Below, piece after piece: positions 1 through 8,754 of a stretch of 64,000 nucleotides of DNA. The stretch is from Streptomyces spinosisporus (GTDB lineage Bacteria; Actinomycetota; Actinomycetes; Streptomycetales; Streptomycetaceae). The position numbers and the translations under genes were made by a program. Within the stretch, counting starts at the first letter, position 1. Every line of letters begins with the position of its first letter. The notes below the pieces were generated by a model. It did not search any database, was not told where the DNA came from, and saw nothing but the letters and a program-made list of their open reading frames with translations. The stretch lies in the NCBI RefSeq assembly GCF_022698145.1, contig NZ_JALDAX010000002.1:310001-374000 (forward strand), in the 5' to 3' direction.

Positions 1-615
1 GTCATCTGGGACAAGTCCGACGGCGTGTCCAAGGCCTGGGACGTCGCGATGTCGGTGGCGACCAGCAACATGTCGGCGAAGCTGAAGCAGTTCGACAAGC
101 CGTGGGACCAGGGCTACGCCAACGGCACCTTCGCCACGGTCGCCTGCCCGGCGTGGATGATCGGCTACATCGAGCAGAAGTCCGGTGACTCCGGCAAGGG
201 CAAGTGGGACGTCGCCGCGGCCCCGACCGCGTCCAACTGGGGCGGTTCCTTCCTCGGCGTGCCGACCGCGAGCAAGCACCAGAAGGAGGCCGTCGCCCTG
301 GCGAAGTGGCTGACCGCGCCCGAGCAGCAGGCGAAGGTCTTCGCCAAGCAGGCCAGCTTCCCGTCGACCCCGTCGGCGTTCTCCACCCTGAAGCCGGCCG
401 CCGACACCACGGCCTACTTCTCGAACGCGCCGATCACCCAGATCTTCGCCGACTCGGCCGAGACCATCCCGGTCCAGTACTTCGGCATCAAGGACCAGCC
501 GATCAACACGGCCATCACCGACGTCGGCATCCTCCAGGTCGAGCAGAAGGGCAAGTCGCCCGACGAGGGCTGGAGCGCGGCCACCAAGGAGATCAAGGAC
601 GTGCTCGGCCAGTGA
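1..615 (+). CDS. cebE: CebE-like ABC sugar-binding lipoprotein, C-terminal part (start lies outside window)
   Basis: The frame is open from base 1 and ends at TGA 613-615, so only about 204 C-terminal residues are present and the signal peptide and lipobox are missing. The visible part has features of family-1 extracellular solute-binding proteins: GYANGTFATVACPAWMIGY, GGSFLGVPTASKHQKEAVAL and LTAPEQQAKVF. It should capture cellobiose/cellotriose outside the membrane for the permeases encoded just downstream. It overlaps cebF by four bases (GTGA), indicating translational coupling. The cellobiose assignment comes from its order with cebF, cebG and bglC and the CebR-type box at 2700. The sequence alone would only say sugar-binding protein. 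Confidence 0.85.
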   Translation, partial: VIWDKSDGVSKAWDVAMSVATSNMSAKLKQFDKPWDQGYANGTFATVACPAWMIGYIEQKSGDSGKGKWDVAAAPTASNWGGSFLGVPTASKHQKEAVALAKWLTAPEQQAKVFAKQASFPSTPSAFSTLKPAADTTAYFSNAPITQIFADSAETIPVQYFGIKDQPINTAITDVGILQVEQKGKSPDEGWSAATKEIKDVLGQ

Positions 616-1640
616 CCAGCTCCAAGCAGGCTCTCGCGCACCCCGCGTCGAGCGCCGAGGCCGCGTCCGGCTCACAGCCGGGCGCGGCCCGGGGCGCTCA
701 CGGTAGCGGTACGAAGCCGCCGGACCAGGGCTCCTGGCGCAGCCGGCTGTACCGCTGGGACATGAAGGCGTCGCCGTACGCGTTCATCTCCCCCTTCTTC
801 ATCATCTTCGGGGCGTTCTCCCTGATCCCGCTGCTGTACACGGCCTGGTACTCGCTGCACAACGTGCAGCTGTCCTCGCTGGACACCCAGACCTGGGCCG
901 GGCTGGACAACTACAAGAACCTGCTCAGCTCGGACTTCTTCTGGAACGCGCTGAAGAACACCTTCACCATCGGTGTGATCTCGACCGTCCCGCAGCTGAT
1001 GGCGGCGATCGGCCTGGCGCACCTGCTCAACTACCGGCTGCGCGGCTCGACCGTGTGGCGCGTCGTGATGCTCACCCCGTACGCCACCTCGGTGGCGGCC
1101 GCGACCCTCGTCTTCACGCTGCTGTACTCGTGGGACGGCGGCATGATCAACTGGTTCCTGCACTTCGTGGGCATCGACCCCATCAACTGGCGGGAGTCCG
1201 ACTGGGGTTCGCAGTTCGCCGTGTCGTCGATCGTGATCTGGCGGTGGACCGGCTACAACGCGCTGATCTATCTGGCGGCGATGCAGGCGATCCCGACCGA
1301 CCTGTACGAGTCGGCGGCGATCGACGGGGCCAACCGCTGGCAGCAGTTCCGGCATGTGACGATCCCCCAGCTGCGCCCGACGATCCTGTTCACCGTCGTG
1401 GTCTCCACCATCGGCGCGACGCAGCTCTTCGGTGAGCCCCTGCTGTTCGGCGGGGTCAGCGGCTCCAAGGGCGGCTCCGAGCACCAGTACCAGACGCTCG
1501 GCCTGTACATGTACGACCAGGGCTGGATCATCGGCAACCTCGGCAAGGCGTCCGCGATCGCCTGGTCGATGTTCCTGATCCTGTTGATCATTGCCGTGAT
1601 CAACATGCTGGTGACCCGACGCATGAGGAAGTCCCAATGA
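612..1640 (+). CDS. cebF: Cellobiose/cellotriose ABC transporter permease CebF
   Basis: A 342-residue inner-membrane permease of the MalF type. The GTG at 612 was chosen because it overlaps the cebE stop. The protein has a polar Ser/Ala/Gly-rich N-terminus of about 45 residues, then a first membrane segment (YAFISPFFIIFGAFSLIPLL) and five more. The EAA loop that contacts the ATPase is seen as YESAAIDGANRWQQFRHVTIP. It pairs with CebG to form the channel. No ATPase gene is present here; in Streptomyces the shared MsiK ATPase, encoded elsewhere, is known to energise this importer. It ends in an ATGA overlap with cebG. Confidence 0.9.
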   Translation: MTSSKQALAHPASSAEAASGSQPGAARGAHGSGTKPPDQGSWRSRLYRWDMKASPYAFISPFFIIFGAFSLIPLLYTAWYSLHNVQLSSLDTQTWAGLDNYKNLLSSDFFWNALKNTFTIGVISTVPQLMAAIGLAHLLNYRLRGSTVWRVVMLTPYATSVAAATLVFTLLYSWDGGMINWFLHFVGIDPINWRESDWGSQFAVSSIVIWRWTGYNALIYLAAMQAIPTDLYESAAIDGANRWQQFRHVTIPQLRPTILFTVVVSTIGATQLFGEPLLFGGVSGSKGGSEHQYQTLGLYMYDQGWIIGNLGKASAIAWSMFLILLIIAVINMLVTRRMRKSQ

Positions 1641-2530
1641 CCACCAGTGAACTGACGCTGCCTCAGACGCGGGAGAAGAAGGGCCCGTCCCGTCGGGTGA
1701 TGGGCGCGGGCAAGCAGCTGCACGCGGGCCCGGTGACGTACATCGTCCTGACGGTCTTCGCCCTGGTATCGCTGGCGCCCCTGGTGTGGACGGCGATCGC
1801 GGCCTCCCGCACCGACCGCCGGCTGGCCGAGACGCCGCCGCCGCTGTGGTTCGGCGGGAATCTGTTCAAGAACCTGCAGAGCGCCTGGGACCAGGCCGGA
1901 CTCGGCACCGCGATGCTCAACAGCGTGATCGTCGCGGGCACCATCACCGTCAGTACGGTGCTGTTCTCCACGCTCGCCGGATTCGCCTTCGCCAAGCTGC
2001 GGTTCAAGTTCTCCGGCTTCCTGCTGCTGCTGACGATCGGCACGATGATGATCCCGCCGCAGCTGGCCGTCGTACCGCTCTATCTGTGGATGAGCGACCT
2101 CGGCTGGTCGAACCAGCTGCAGACGGTCATCCTGCCGACGCTGGTGACGGCCTTCGGCACGTTCTTCATGCGGCAGTATCTGGTGCAGGCGCTGCCCACC
2201 GAGCTGATCGAGGCGGCCCGGGTGGACGGGGCGAGCAGTCTCAGAGTGGTCTGGCACGTGGTCTTCCCGGCGGCCCGGCCGGCCATGGCCGTGCTCGGCC
2301 TGCTGACCTTCGTGTTCGCCTGGAACGACTTCCTGTGGCCGATCATCGCCCTGAACCAGCAGAACCCCACGGTGCAGGTCGCCCTCAACTCGCTCGGCAC
2401 GGGCTATGTCCCCGACCAGGCCGTGATCATGGCGGGCGCGCTGCTGGGCACGCTGCCGCTGCTGATCGCGTTCATCCTGTTCGGCAAGCAGATCGTGGGG
2501 GGCATCATGCAGGGCGCGATCAAGGGCTGA
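1637..2530 (+). CDS. cebG: Cellobiose/cellotriose ABC transporter permease CebG
   Basis: A 297-residue MalG-type permease starting in an ATGA overlap with the cebF stop. It has six predicted membrane segments, the first being VTYIVLTVFALVSLAPLVWT. The EAA loop EAARVDGASSLRVVWHVVFP lies in the C-terminal half, and the tail is QIVGGIMQGAIKG, typical of MalG relatives. With CebF it forms the membrane channel for beta-1,4-gluco-oligosaccharides. A 182-base gap separates it from bglC, so bglC may have its own regulated start as well as read-through transcription. Confidence 0.9.
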   Translation: MTTSELTLPQTREKKGPSRRVMGAGKQLHAGPVTYIVLTVFALVSLAPLVWTAIAASRTDRRLAETPPPLWFGGNLFKNLQSAWDQAGLGTAMLNSVIVAGTITVSTVLFSTLAGFAFAKLRFKFSGFLLLLTIGTMMIPPQLAVVPLYLWMSDLGWSNQLQTVILPTLVTAFGTFFMRQYLVQALPTELIEAARVDGASSLRVVWHVVFPAARPAMAVLGLLTFVFAWNDFLWPIIALNQQNPTVQVALNSLGTGYVPDQAVIMAGALLGTLPLLIAFILFGKQIVGGIMQGAIKG

Positions 2531-2544
2531 CGGCCCCGGGCGCG

Positions 2545-2699
2545 CCCTCCCTTCGTGGCCCCTTTCCCCTTCCCCTTTTCCACCTTTCCGCCTTTCCGCC
2601 TTCCCACCTCTCCCGCCGTAGACGTCCCGGGGCCGGGTCACCGCCGCTTCGGCCCCTCTCCCCCTCCCCCTCCAACTCTTCGGTCTGAACGACCACTTA
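2545..2699. other. Pyrimidine-rich intergenic tract between cebG and bglC
   Basis: The + strand from about 2550 to 2625 is almost entirely C and T (repeated CTTTCC/CTTCCC units), with a second C/T run near 2657-2675. No gene, hairpin or clear promoter hexamers are visible. The complementary strand is correspondingly purine-rich. It could affect transcript stability or rho loading, but nothing in the sequence settles this. Confidence 0.5.
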
Positions 2700-2713
2700 T
2701 GGGAGCGCTTCCA
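2700..2713 (+). promoter_or_regulatory. CebR-type operator overlapping the bglC ribosome site and start codon
   Basis: The site TGGGAGCGCTTCCA differs at one base from the palindromic CebR consensus TGGGAGCGCTCCCA known in streptomycetes. Its last A is the first base of the bglC ATG. The GGGAG inside the left arm sits at ribosome-binding distance (7 bases). A bound LacI-type repressor would therefore cover both the Shine-Dalgarno and the start region. CebR is known to release DNA on cellobiose or cellotriose. Confidence 0.8.
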
Positions 2714-4152
2714 TGCTTGAGTCAGCACCCTCCGCGACCCCGGTGACCTTTCCTTCCCCCTTCCTCTGGGGCGCCGCGACCTCCGCGTACCAGATCGAGG
2801 GGGCGGTGCGGGAGGGCGGCCGTACGCCCTCGATCTGGGACACCTTCAGCCATACGCCGGGCAAAACCGTCGGCGGCGAGCACGGTGACATCGCTGTCGA
2901 CCACTACCACCGCTACCGCGAGGACGTGGCGCTGATGGCCGACCTGGGCCTGGGCGCCTACCGGTTCTCGGTCTCGTGGCCGCGGGTGCAGCCGACCGGG
3001 CGGGGGCCGGCCGTGCAGGTGGGCCTGGACTTCTACCGGCGCCTCGTGGACGAGCTGCTCGCGCACGGCATCAAGCCGGCGATCACGCTCTACCACTGGG
3101 ACCTGCCGCAGGAGCTCGAGGACGCGGGCGGCTGGCCGGAGCGGGACACGGCGTACCGCTTCGCCGAGTACGCGCAGATCGTCGGCGAGGCGCTCGGCGA
3201 CCGGGTGGAGCAGTGGATCACGCTGAACGAGCCGTGGTGCAGCGCCTTTCTGGGCTACGGCTCCGGAGTGCACGCACCGGGCCGGACGGACCCGGAGGCG
3301 ACGCTGCGGGCCGCCCACCATCTGAACCTGGCGCACGGCCTGGGCACTTCGGCCCTCCGCTCGGTGATGCCGGCCCGCAACTCGGTGGCGATCAGCCTCA
3401 ACTCCTCGGTGGTCAGGCCCCTTTCCCCGCAGGACCCGGCGGACCTGGCGGCCGCGCGCAGGATCGACGACCTCGCCAACGGCGTCTTCCACGGTCCGAT
3501 GCTGCACGGGGCGTATCCGGAGTCGCTGTTCGCCGCGACCGAGCTGATCACCGACTGGTCGTACGTCCTCGACGGCGATCTGCAGGCGATCCACCAGCCG
3601 CTGGACGCGCTGGGCCTCAACTACTACACGCCGACGCTCGTTTCGGCGGCGGACCCCGCGCAGACCGGCCCGCGCAGCGACGGCCACGGCGCCAGCGACC
3701 ACTCCCCCTGGCCCGGCGCGGACGACGTCGCCTTCCACCAGACCCCGGGCGAGCGCACCGAGATGGGCTGGACGATCGACCCGACCGGTCTGCACGAGCT
3801 GATCATGCGCTACACGCGGGAGGCCCCGGGGCTGCCCCTCTACATCACCGAGAACGGCGCCGCCTACGACGACAAGCCCGACCCCGACGGCCGTGTGCAC
3901 GACCCGGAGCGCATCGCCTACCTGCACGGCCATCTCTCGGCGGTCCGCCGCGCGATCACCGACGGCGCGAACGTCCGCGGGTACTACCTGTGGTCCCTGC
4001 TGGACAACTTCGAGTGGGCGTACGGCTACGAGAAGCGGTTCGGCGCGGTGTACGTGGACTACGCGTCCCTGGCCCGCACCCCGAAGTCCAGCGCCCACTG
4101 GTACGGACAGGCGGCGCGCACGGGGACGCTGCCGGCGGTTCCGGTCGACTGA
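2713..4152 (+). CDS. bglC: GH1 beta-glucosidase BglC
   Basis: A 479-residue family GH1 enzyme of usual length with no signal peptide, so it is cytoplasmic and hydrolyses imported cellobiose/cellotriose to glucose. The N-terminus [15 protein letters not shown] is the GH1 signature. The acid/base glutamate is in TLNEPW (about residue 178) and the nucleophile glutamate is in YITENGAAY (about residue 383). The aglycone/glycone motif [16 protein letters not shown] is near the C-terminus. Translation starts directly at the CebR-type box, with GGGAG as ribosome site. Substrate specificity is inferred from the upstream cebEFG genes. Confidence 0.95.
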   Translation: MLESAPSATPVTFPSPFLWGAATSAYQIEGAVREGGRTPSIWDTFSHTPGKTVGGEHGDIAVDHYHRYREDVALMADLGLGAYRFSVSWPRVQPTGRGPAVQVGLDFYRRLVDELLAHGIKPAITLYHWDLPQELEDAGGWPERDTAYRFAEYAQIVGEALGDRVEQWITLNEPWCSAFLGYGSGVHAPGRTDPEATLRAAHHLNLAHGLGTSALRSVMPARNSVAISLNSSVVRPLSPQDPADLAAARRIDDLANGVFHGPMLHGAYPESLFAATELITDWSYVLDGDLQAIHQPLDALGLNYYTPTLVSAADPAQTGPRSDGHGASDHSPWPGADDVAFHQTPGERTEMGWTIDPTGLHELIMRYTREAPGLPLYITENGAAYDDKPDPDGRVHDPERIAYLHGHLSAVRRAITDGANVRGYYLWSLLDNFEWAYGYEKRFGAVYVDYASLARTPKSSAHWYGQAARTGTLPAVPVD

Positions 4153-4213
4153 TTCCGGTCGGCCGATTCCGGTCCGCCGAACCGGTCCGACGGGGGGACC
4201 CCATGGCGGGGGA

Positions 4214-4246
4214 GGGGCGCGGCGCCCGAGGGGGGCGCCGCGCCCC
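4214..4246. terminator. Strong GC hairpin between convergent bglC and chitinase genes
   Basis: A near-perfect inverted repeat (GGGGCGCGGCGCCC / GGGCGCCGCGCCCC with a short GAGG-type loop) lies between the bglC stop at 4152 and the chitinase stop at 4341, which face each other. It has no T-tract, as is usual for bidirectional terminators in this genus. Confidence 0.7.
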
Positions 4247-4340
4247 GCTCTTCCTGCGCGTGCGCCCCGGCATACGTGTGCGCCCCGGCCGGGTGGGGGG
4301 AATGTCCGGCCGGGACGCAACGGCCCCCGTTTCGCGGTGG

Positions 4341-5807
4341 TCAGTTGAAGGCGGCGAAGGCCTTCGAGAAGGCGAACTTGTCCTGGACGATCGAGCTGCA
4401 GGTGGCGTCGGCGGTGGGCTTGGCGCCGCCGTCGCACTGCTTGTCACGGGTGGCCGACCACATGGACAGCCAGCCCAGACCCTTGGACTTGGCGAAGTTC
4501 ACCAGCTGGGTGGCGTCGTCGACCTTGAAGATCTCCGACGAGACGTCGTTGACGCCGAGCATCGGGGTGACCGCGACCGTCTTCCAGGCGTCCGCGTCGG
4601 ACAGCCCGAGCACGCCCTTGATCTGCGCCTGGGTGGCGGTGGCCGCCTGCTCGGCGTAGGTGCCCATGTCACCGCTGTACGAGGCGCCGTAGTCCATCGC
4701 CATGATGTTGACGGCGTTGATCTTCACGCCGTTGGACTTGGCGTTGGACAGCAGGTTCACGCCGTCCTGGGTGAGGCCCTCGGGCATGACCGGGAGGGTG
4801 AAGGAGACGTCCAGGTCCGGGTGCTGCTGCTGGAGCTTGGCGATGGCCTTGGCGCGGTTGGTGTTCGCCGTGGTGTTGGGCAGCGCGCCGCCCTCGATGT
4901 CGAAGTCGACCTTGGTCAGCTTGAACTGGTCCACGGCCTTGCCGTACGCCGCCGCCAGCGCGTCCGCCGAGGAGCAGGTCGTCGCCAGCTCGGAGCCGGA
5001 GGCGCCGCCGAAGGAGACGCGCACGTCGCCGCCCTTGGCGCGCAGCGCGCCGATCTGCGAGGCCACGCCGTCGCTGCCGAGGTCGGTGACGCCGCCCCAC
5101 TTGGGCGTGCAGCCGCCGCCGTCGGTGATGAAGGCGAGGTTGTAGTTCTTCACGCCGGTCGCGTCGGCGCTCGCGACCAGGTCGAAGGCCGGGTAGAGCG
5201 AGGTGTCGACGTACGGCGAGAAGCCGGCGCTCGCCTTGGTGCCGGTGCCGCTGCTCTGCGAGGGGGTGGCCGTCGGGGTCGAGGTGGGCGTCGACGTCTT
5301 GGTCGGTGTGGGGGTCGCGGTCGGCTTCTGCGTCGGCGTCGCGGACTCGGTGGGGCGGCCGCTCGGCTCGGGCGTGGCGCCGTCGTCGGCGGAGCACTTG
5401 GCGCCGTCGATGAGACAGCTCTTCGGATCGGCGCTGCCGTTGACGACGAAGCCGACGGTGACGGACTTGCCGGGCGCGAGGCCGTCGGTGTCCCACTTGG
5501 CCGACGTCACGGTGACGTGCTGTCCGCTGACGCTCGACTCGGCGTTCCACAGCGAGCTCAGCTTCGCGCCCGCGGGCAGGTCGAACTCCAGCTTCCAGTC
5601 CTTCTCGGTGCTGCCGGTGTTGTTCGTGACGACGTACTGCGCGGTGTAACCCGTCGACCAGTCACTGGTCTTGGTGTACGCGGCGCCCACGCCGGCCGCC
5701 TGCGCGACGCCTGTCAGCGCGAAAGCGCCACCGCCCACGACGGCCGCGGCGACCACTGCGCCTATCGCCTTGCTTCTGCCGCTGACCTTGCGCCGGTGCG
5801 TGCTCAT
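4341..5807 (-). CDS. Secreted chitinase: CBM2 plus GH18 catalytic domain
   Basis: A 488-residue exported enzyme starting at the ATG at 5807 (MSTHRRKVSGRSK). Residues 1-38 are a basic signal peptide ending in AQA. A family 2 carbohydrate-binding module follows (about 40-140), then a Pro/Thr/Ser linker (about 145-190, PTATPTPTKTSTPTSTPT), then the GH18 barrel. The catalytic motif is VDFDIEGG, with D301, D303 and the proton-donating E305. It should cleave chitin outside the cell, producing chitobiose. A DasR-like site lies about 135 bases upstream. It is convergent with bglC across a hairpin. The exact chitinase subgroup is not recognised. Confidence 0.9.
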   Translation of the reverse strand: MSTHRRKVSGRSKAIGAVVAAAVVGGGAFALTGVAQAAGVGAAYTKTSDWSTGYTAQYVVTNNTGSTEKDWKLEFDLPAGAKLSSLWNAESSVSGQHVTVTSAKWDTDGLAPGKSVTVGFVVNGSADPKSCLIDGAKCSADDGATPEPSGRPTESATPTQKPTATPTPTKTSTPTSTPTATPSQSSGTGTKASAGFSPYVDTSLYPAFDLVASADATGVKNYNLAFITDGGGCTPKWGGVTDLGSDGVASQIGALRAKGGDVRVSFGGASGSELATTCSSADALAAAYGKAVDQFKLTKVDFDIEGGALPNTTANTNRAKAIAKLQQQHPDLDVSFTLPVMPEGLTQDGVNLLSNAKSNGVKINAVNIMAMDYGASYSGDMGTYAEQAATATQAQIKGVLGLSDADAWKTVAVTPMLGVNDVSSEIFKVDDATQLVNFAKSKGLGWLSMWSATRDKQCDGGAKPTADATCSSIVQDKFAFSKAFAAFN

Positions 5808-5940
5808 CCGTGCCTGCCTTCGCTGTGACGGGGGGTGGGTGCGGCAGCACGCTAGCGATCCGGAATCGGGCAAAGGGATTGATCCGGACGGCAGTTGAGG
5901 ATCTTAGGGTGCGCTTAAGGAAGGGATCGGGGACGGTTAA

Positions 5941-5952
5941 AGGTCAAGACCA
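5941..5952 (-). promoter_or_regulatory. DasR-responsive-element-like site upstream of the chitinase
   Basis: Read on the minus strand the site is TGGTCTTGACCT. It matches the dre core TGGTCTAGACCA at 10 of 12 positions and resembles the 12-base direct-repeat element known in Streptomyces chitinase promoters. The TTGACC inside it could double as a -35 hexamer. A second dre-like site precedes the AA10 gene at 35890. Confidence 0.65.
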
Positions 5953-6023
5953 GTCCGACTCCCGCGGGCGTTCGCGCCGACACCCACGGTCACCTGACAC
6001 CCATGACCACCTGCCGTTCGAGC

Positions 6024-7400
6024 TCACCTGGCGAGCGCCTTCCTGCGGCGCCGCACCGAGCGGTGCCCCCGCCCGCCGGGCGTCCGCTCCCGCCCGTCCA
6101 GCTGGATCCAGATCCGCACCTCGGTGCCGCCCAGCACCGACGAGCCGATCCGCACGTCACCGCCGGTCGACTCCGCGAGCCGGCGCACGATGTCCAGCCC
6201 GAGGCCGGTCGAGCCGTCGCTGCCGGAGCCCCGGCCGCGCGCCATCGCCGCCTCGGGATCGGGTATGCCGGGGCCCGCGTCCGAGACGAGCACGATCACC
6301 GCGTCCTCGCCGTTGTGCACGTCGACCGCGAAGGCCGTGCCCTCGGCCGTGTGCCGGAAGACATTGCCGAGCAGGGCGTCCAGCGCGGCGGCGAGGTCCG
6401 CCCGGGCCACCGGTATGCGCACCGGCCGGTCGGCGCCGGCCACCCGCCACTTGCGGCCCTCGTCCTCCGCGAGCGCCGACCAGAACCCCATCCGCTCGCG
6501 GACCACCTCGGCGGCGTCGCATCCGGCGCCGGGCCCGGCCGCCGCGGTCTGCGGCTTGGCGTCGCGGGCCGTACGGATGATGGTGTCGACCTCGCGCTCC
6601 AGCTGGGCGACGGCGGCCCGGGTCTGGTCGGCTGCCGGGCCGTCGCCGAGGGAGGCGGCGTTCAGCCTCAGCACGGTCAGCGGGGTGCGCAGACGGTGCG
6701 ACAGATCGGCCGCCAACTCCCGTTCGTTCGCCAGGAGTTGTACGACCTGGTCGGCCATGGAGTTGAACGCGACGGCGGCCAGGCGCAGTTCGGTCGGGCC
6801 CTCCTCCGGCACCCGCGCGCCGAGCTTGCCCTCGCCGAGCTCGTGCGCACCCTCGACCAGCCGCTGCGCGGGCTGCACCATGCGCCCGCCCAGCCGGTCC
6901 GCGACGGCGACGGAGCCGACGATCAGCGCGACGCCGACGCCCGCGAGCACCGCCCACGCCGTGCCGACGCCGTTGGTGACCTCGGACTCGGGGACGTAGA
7001 CCTCGACGACGGCGATCGCACCGGAGCTCAGCGCGACGGGCTGCAGCAGGGTGGAGCCGCCGGAGACCTCGGTGGTGGAGGCGCGGCCGAGCTTGCGCAC
7101 GGTCGCGATGTCCTTGTCGGCGGCGCGCTGCCGTCCGAGGTCGAGGGCCGGCTGCCCGGCGGCCGCGGGGATGTGCACGGCCATCCCGGAGTCCGAGCCG
7201 GCGGAGGCGACGACCCGCTCCAGCTGGTCGCGCTCGGTGGTGATGGACAGCGCCGGGGCGACCGCGGCGGCCTCCCGCTCGGCGTTGGAGAACGCGCGGT
7301 CGCGGGCCATCTCCTTGATGACGAGCCCGAGCGGCACCGCGAAGGCGACCACGACCATGGCGGTGACCGCCAGGCAGACCTTGACCAGTGCCCATCTCAT
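6024..7400 (-). CDS. Sensor histidine kinase of a two-component system
   Basis: A 458-residue membrane kinase starting in an ATGA overlap with the stop of the response-regulator gene. It has TM1 at residues 4-27, an extracytoplasmic sensor of about 130 residues, TM2 (AWAVLAGVGVALIVGSVAVA) and a HAMP region. The dimerisation/phospho-acceptor box is DLSHRLRTPLTVLRLN, the N box is LDALLGNVFRHT, and the ATP lid glycine boxes are DAGPGIPD and GSTGLGLDIVRRL. The C-terminus is Arg/Lys-rich. The signal is unknown. The regulator is transcribed first. Confidence 0.92.
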   Translation of the reverse strand: MRWALVKVCLAVTAMVVVAFAVPLGLVIKEMARDRAFSNAEREAAAVAPALSITTERDQLERVVASAGSDSGMAVHIPAAAGQPALDLGRQRAADKDIATVRKLGRASTTEVSGGSTLLQPVALSSGAIAVVEVYVPESEVTNGVGTAWAVLAGVGVALIVGSVAVADRLGGRMVQPAQRLVEGAHELGEGKLGARVPEEGPTELRLAAVAFNSMADQVVQLLANERELAADLSHRLRTPLTVLRLNAASLGDGPAADQTRAAVAQLEREVDTIIRTARDAKPQTAAAGPGAGCDAAEVVRERMGFWSALAEDEGRKWRVAGADRPVRIPVARADLAAALDALLGNVFRHTAEGTAFAVDVHNGEDAVIVLVSDAGPGIPDPEAAMARGRGSGSDGSTGLGLDIVRRLAESTGGDVRIGSSVLGGTEVRIWIQLDGRERTPGGRGHRSVRRRRKALAR

Positions 7401-8101
7401 CGCGGCGGCTCCCCACCCGGTGGTTCCAGCTTCACGCCGACGCCCCGCAGGGTGTGCAGATAGCGGGGGCGGGCCGCCGTCTCGCCCAGCTTGCGCCGCA
7501 GCCAGGACAGATGGACGTCGATGGTCTGGTCGTCGCCGTACGACTGCTGCCACACCTCGGCGAGCAGCTCCTTGCGCGGGACGACGACGCCCGGCCGTCC
7601 GGCCAGGAAGGCCAGCAGGTCGAACTCGCGGCGGGTGAGGTCGAGTTGGGCGCCGTCAAGCTCGGCCTGGCGGCGCAGCGGGTCGACGGTCAGGCCGCCG
7701 ACCCGCAGGACGGTGGACGGCGGGGCGTCCACGGGGGCGGTGCGGGCCCGGCGCAGGACCGCGGCCATCCGCGCGGACAGGTGCTCGACCGAGAAGGGCT
7801 TGGTCAGATAGTCGTCCGCGCCGGCGTTCAGCAGCCGGACGATCTCCGTCTCGTCGTCCCGCGCGGTGGCGATGATCACCGGCACGTCGGTGATGCCGCG
7901 CAGCATCTTCAGCGCCTCGGACCCGTCCAGATCGGGCAGTCCGAGGTCCAGGATGACGACGTCGAAAGCGAAATGGGCGACCTCGCGCAGCGCCTCCAGC
8001 GCCGTCCCGACACTGCGCACGGTGTGCGCGGCATCGGTCAGGTGCCGGATCAGCGCCGAACGCACGAACTGGTCGTCCTCGACCACGAGCACACTTGCCA
8101 T
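7397..8101 (-). CDS. OmpR/PhoB-family response regulator
   Basis: A 234-residue regulator starting at MASVLVVEDD. The receiver domain (1-120) has the acidic pair VVEDD, the phospho-acceptor in VVILDLGLPDLDG, and the conserved lysine in YLTKPF. The C-terminal winged helix (about 140-230) has RREFDLLAFLAGRPG and DDQTIDVHLSWLRRKLGE. It forms an operon with the kinase at 6024-7400 through a four-base overlap. The target genes are not evident; its own promoter must lie in 8102-8212, shared with the divergent secreted-protein gene. Confidence 0.93.
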   Translation of the reverse strand: MASVLVVEDDQFVRSALIRHLTDAAHTVRSVGTALEALREVAHFAFDVVILDLGLPDLDGSEALKMLRGITDVPVIIATARDDETEIVRLLNAGADDYLTKPFSVEHLSARMAAVLRRARTAPVDAPPSTVLRVGGLTVDPLRRQAELDGAQLDLTRREFDLLAFLAGRPGVVVPRKELLAEVWQQSYGDDQTIDVHLSWLRRKLGETAARPRYLHTLRGVGVKLEPPGGEPPR

Positions 8102-8212
8102 GCGCGGCACCGTACGCCATGCGGAGGAAGCGGGTCGGAGCCTGTGGACAACTCCGCTCTTGTGGACAACGGGCGGGACACCGGTGGGACGCGTGAGGCA
8201 GTATGGCCCGCG

Positions 8213-8722
8213 ATGGGCAAAGGACTCGTACACGTACTCGCGTGGTCGCTCGCCACGGGCGCGGCGGTCACGCTGTCGTGGTGGGGTGTCCACACGGTGA
8301 TGGCGGGCACGGCGTACGACCCGCCGCGCGCCCTGCCCATCACGGCTGCGGACGCGACGACACAGGATTCGAAGCCGCTGGCGTCGTCGACGAAGCGCCC
8401 CTCCCCCACCCCCTCGAAGAGCAAGCCCGTCAAGCCCTCCCCGACCCGCACACCGTCGGCGAAGCCGACCCCGACCCCCACGCCCACCCCCACCGCGTCC
8501 GGCCAGATCAAGGGCTACGACACGGACGGCGGACGCGCGGTGTTCTCACTCGGCGCGGCGGACGCGACGCTGGTGTCGGCGACACCGGGCGCGGGCTGGT
8601 CGATGCAGGTGTGGAAGACGGAGTCGTGGATCCGGGTGGAGTTCACCTCCGGAGCGGACCGGGTGTCGGTGTTCTGCACCTGGCACGACGGGCCGCCGCA
8701 CGTCGAGATCGGCAATTACTGA
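8213..8722 (+). CDS. Small secreted or membrane-anchored protein with Pro/Thr linker
   Basis: A 169-residue protein of unknown function. The N-terminus MGKGLVHVLAWSLATGAAV is an uncleaved signal/anchor segment. It is followed by a Pro/Ser/Lys/Thr-rich extended stretch (residues 60-100, many TPTP units) and a compact C-terminal domain of about 65 residues (YDTDGGRAVFSLGAAD...VRVSVFCTWHDGPP-like ending). The layout suggests a cell-wall-spanning linker holding an exposed domain. The start at 8213 is chosen because it precedes the hydrophobic segment directly; an ATG at 8203 is out of frame. It is divergent from the two-component operon and may be a target or accessory of it (inference). Confidence 0.75.
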   Translation: MGKGLVHVLAWSLATGAAVTLSWWGVHTVMAGTAYDPPRALPITAADATTQDSKPLASSTKRPSPTPSKSKPVKPSPTRTPSAKPTPTPTPTPTASGQIKGYDTDGGRAVFSLGAADATLVSATPGAGWSMQVWKTESWIRVEFTSGADRVSVFCTWHDGPPHVEIGNY

Positions 8723-8754
8723 CCGTCCCTGGCTGGATCCTTCTGGACCCTTGT

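Noticed and set aside
2976..5828. A 950-codon plus-strand frame over bglC and the chitinase
   Set aside because: Out of frame with bglC and antisense to the chitinase; both of those show intact catalytic motifs.
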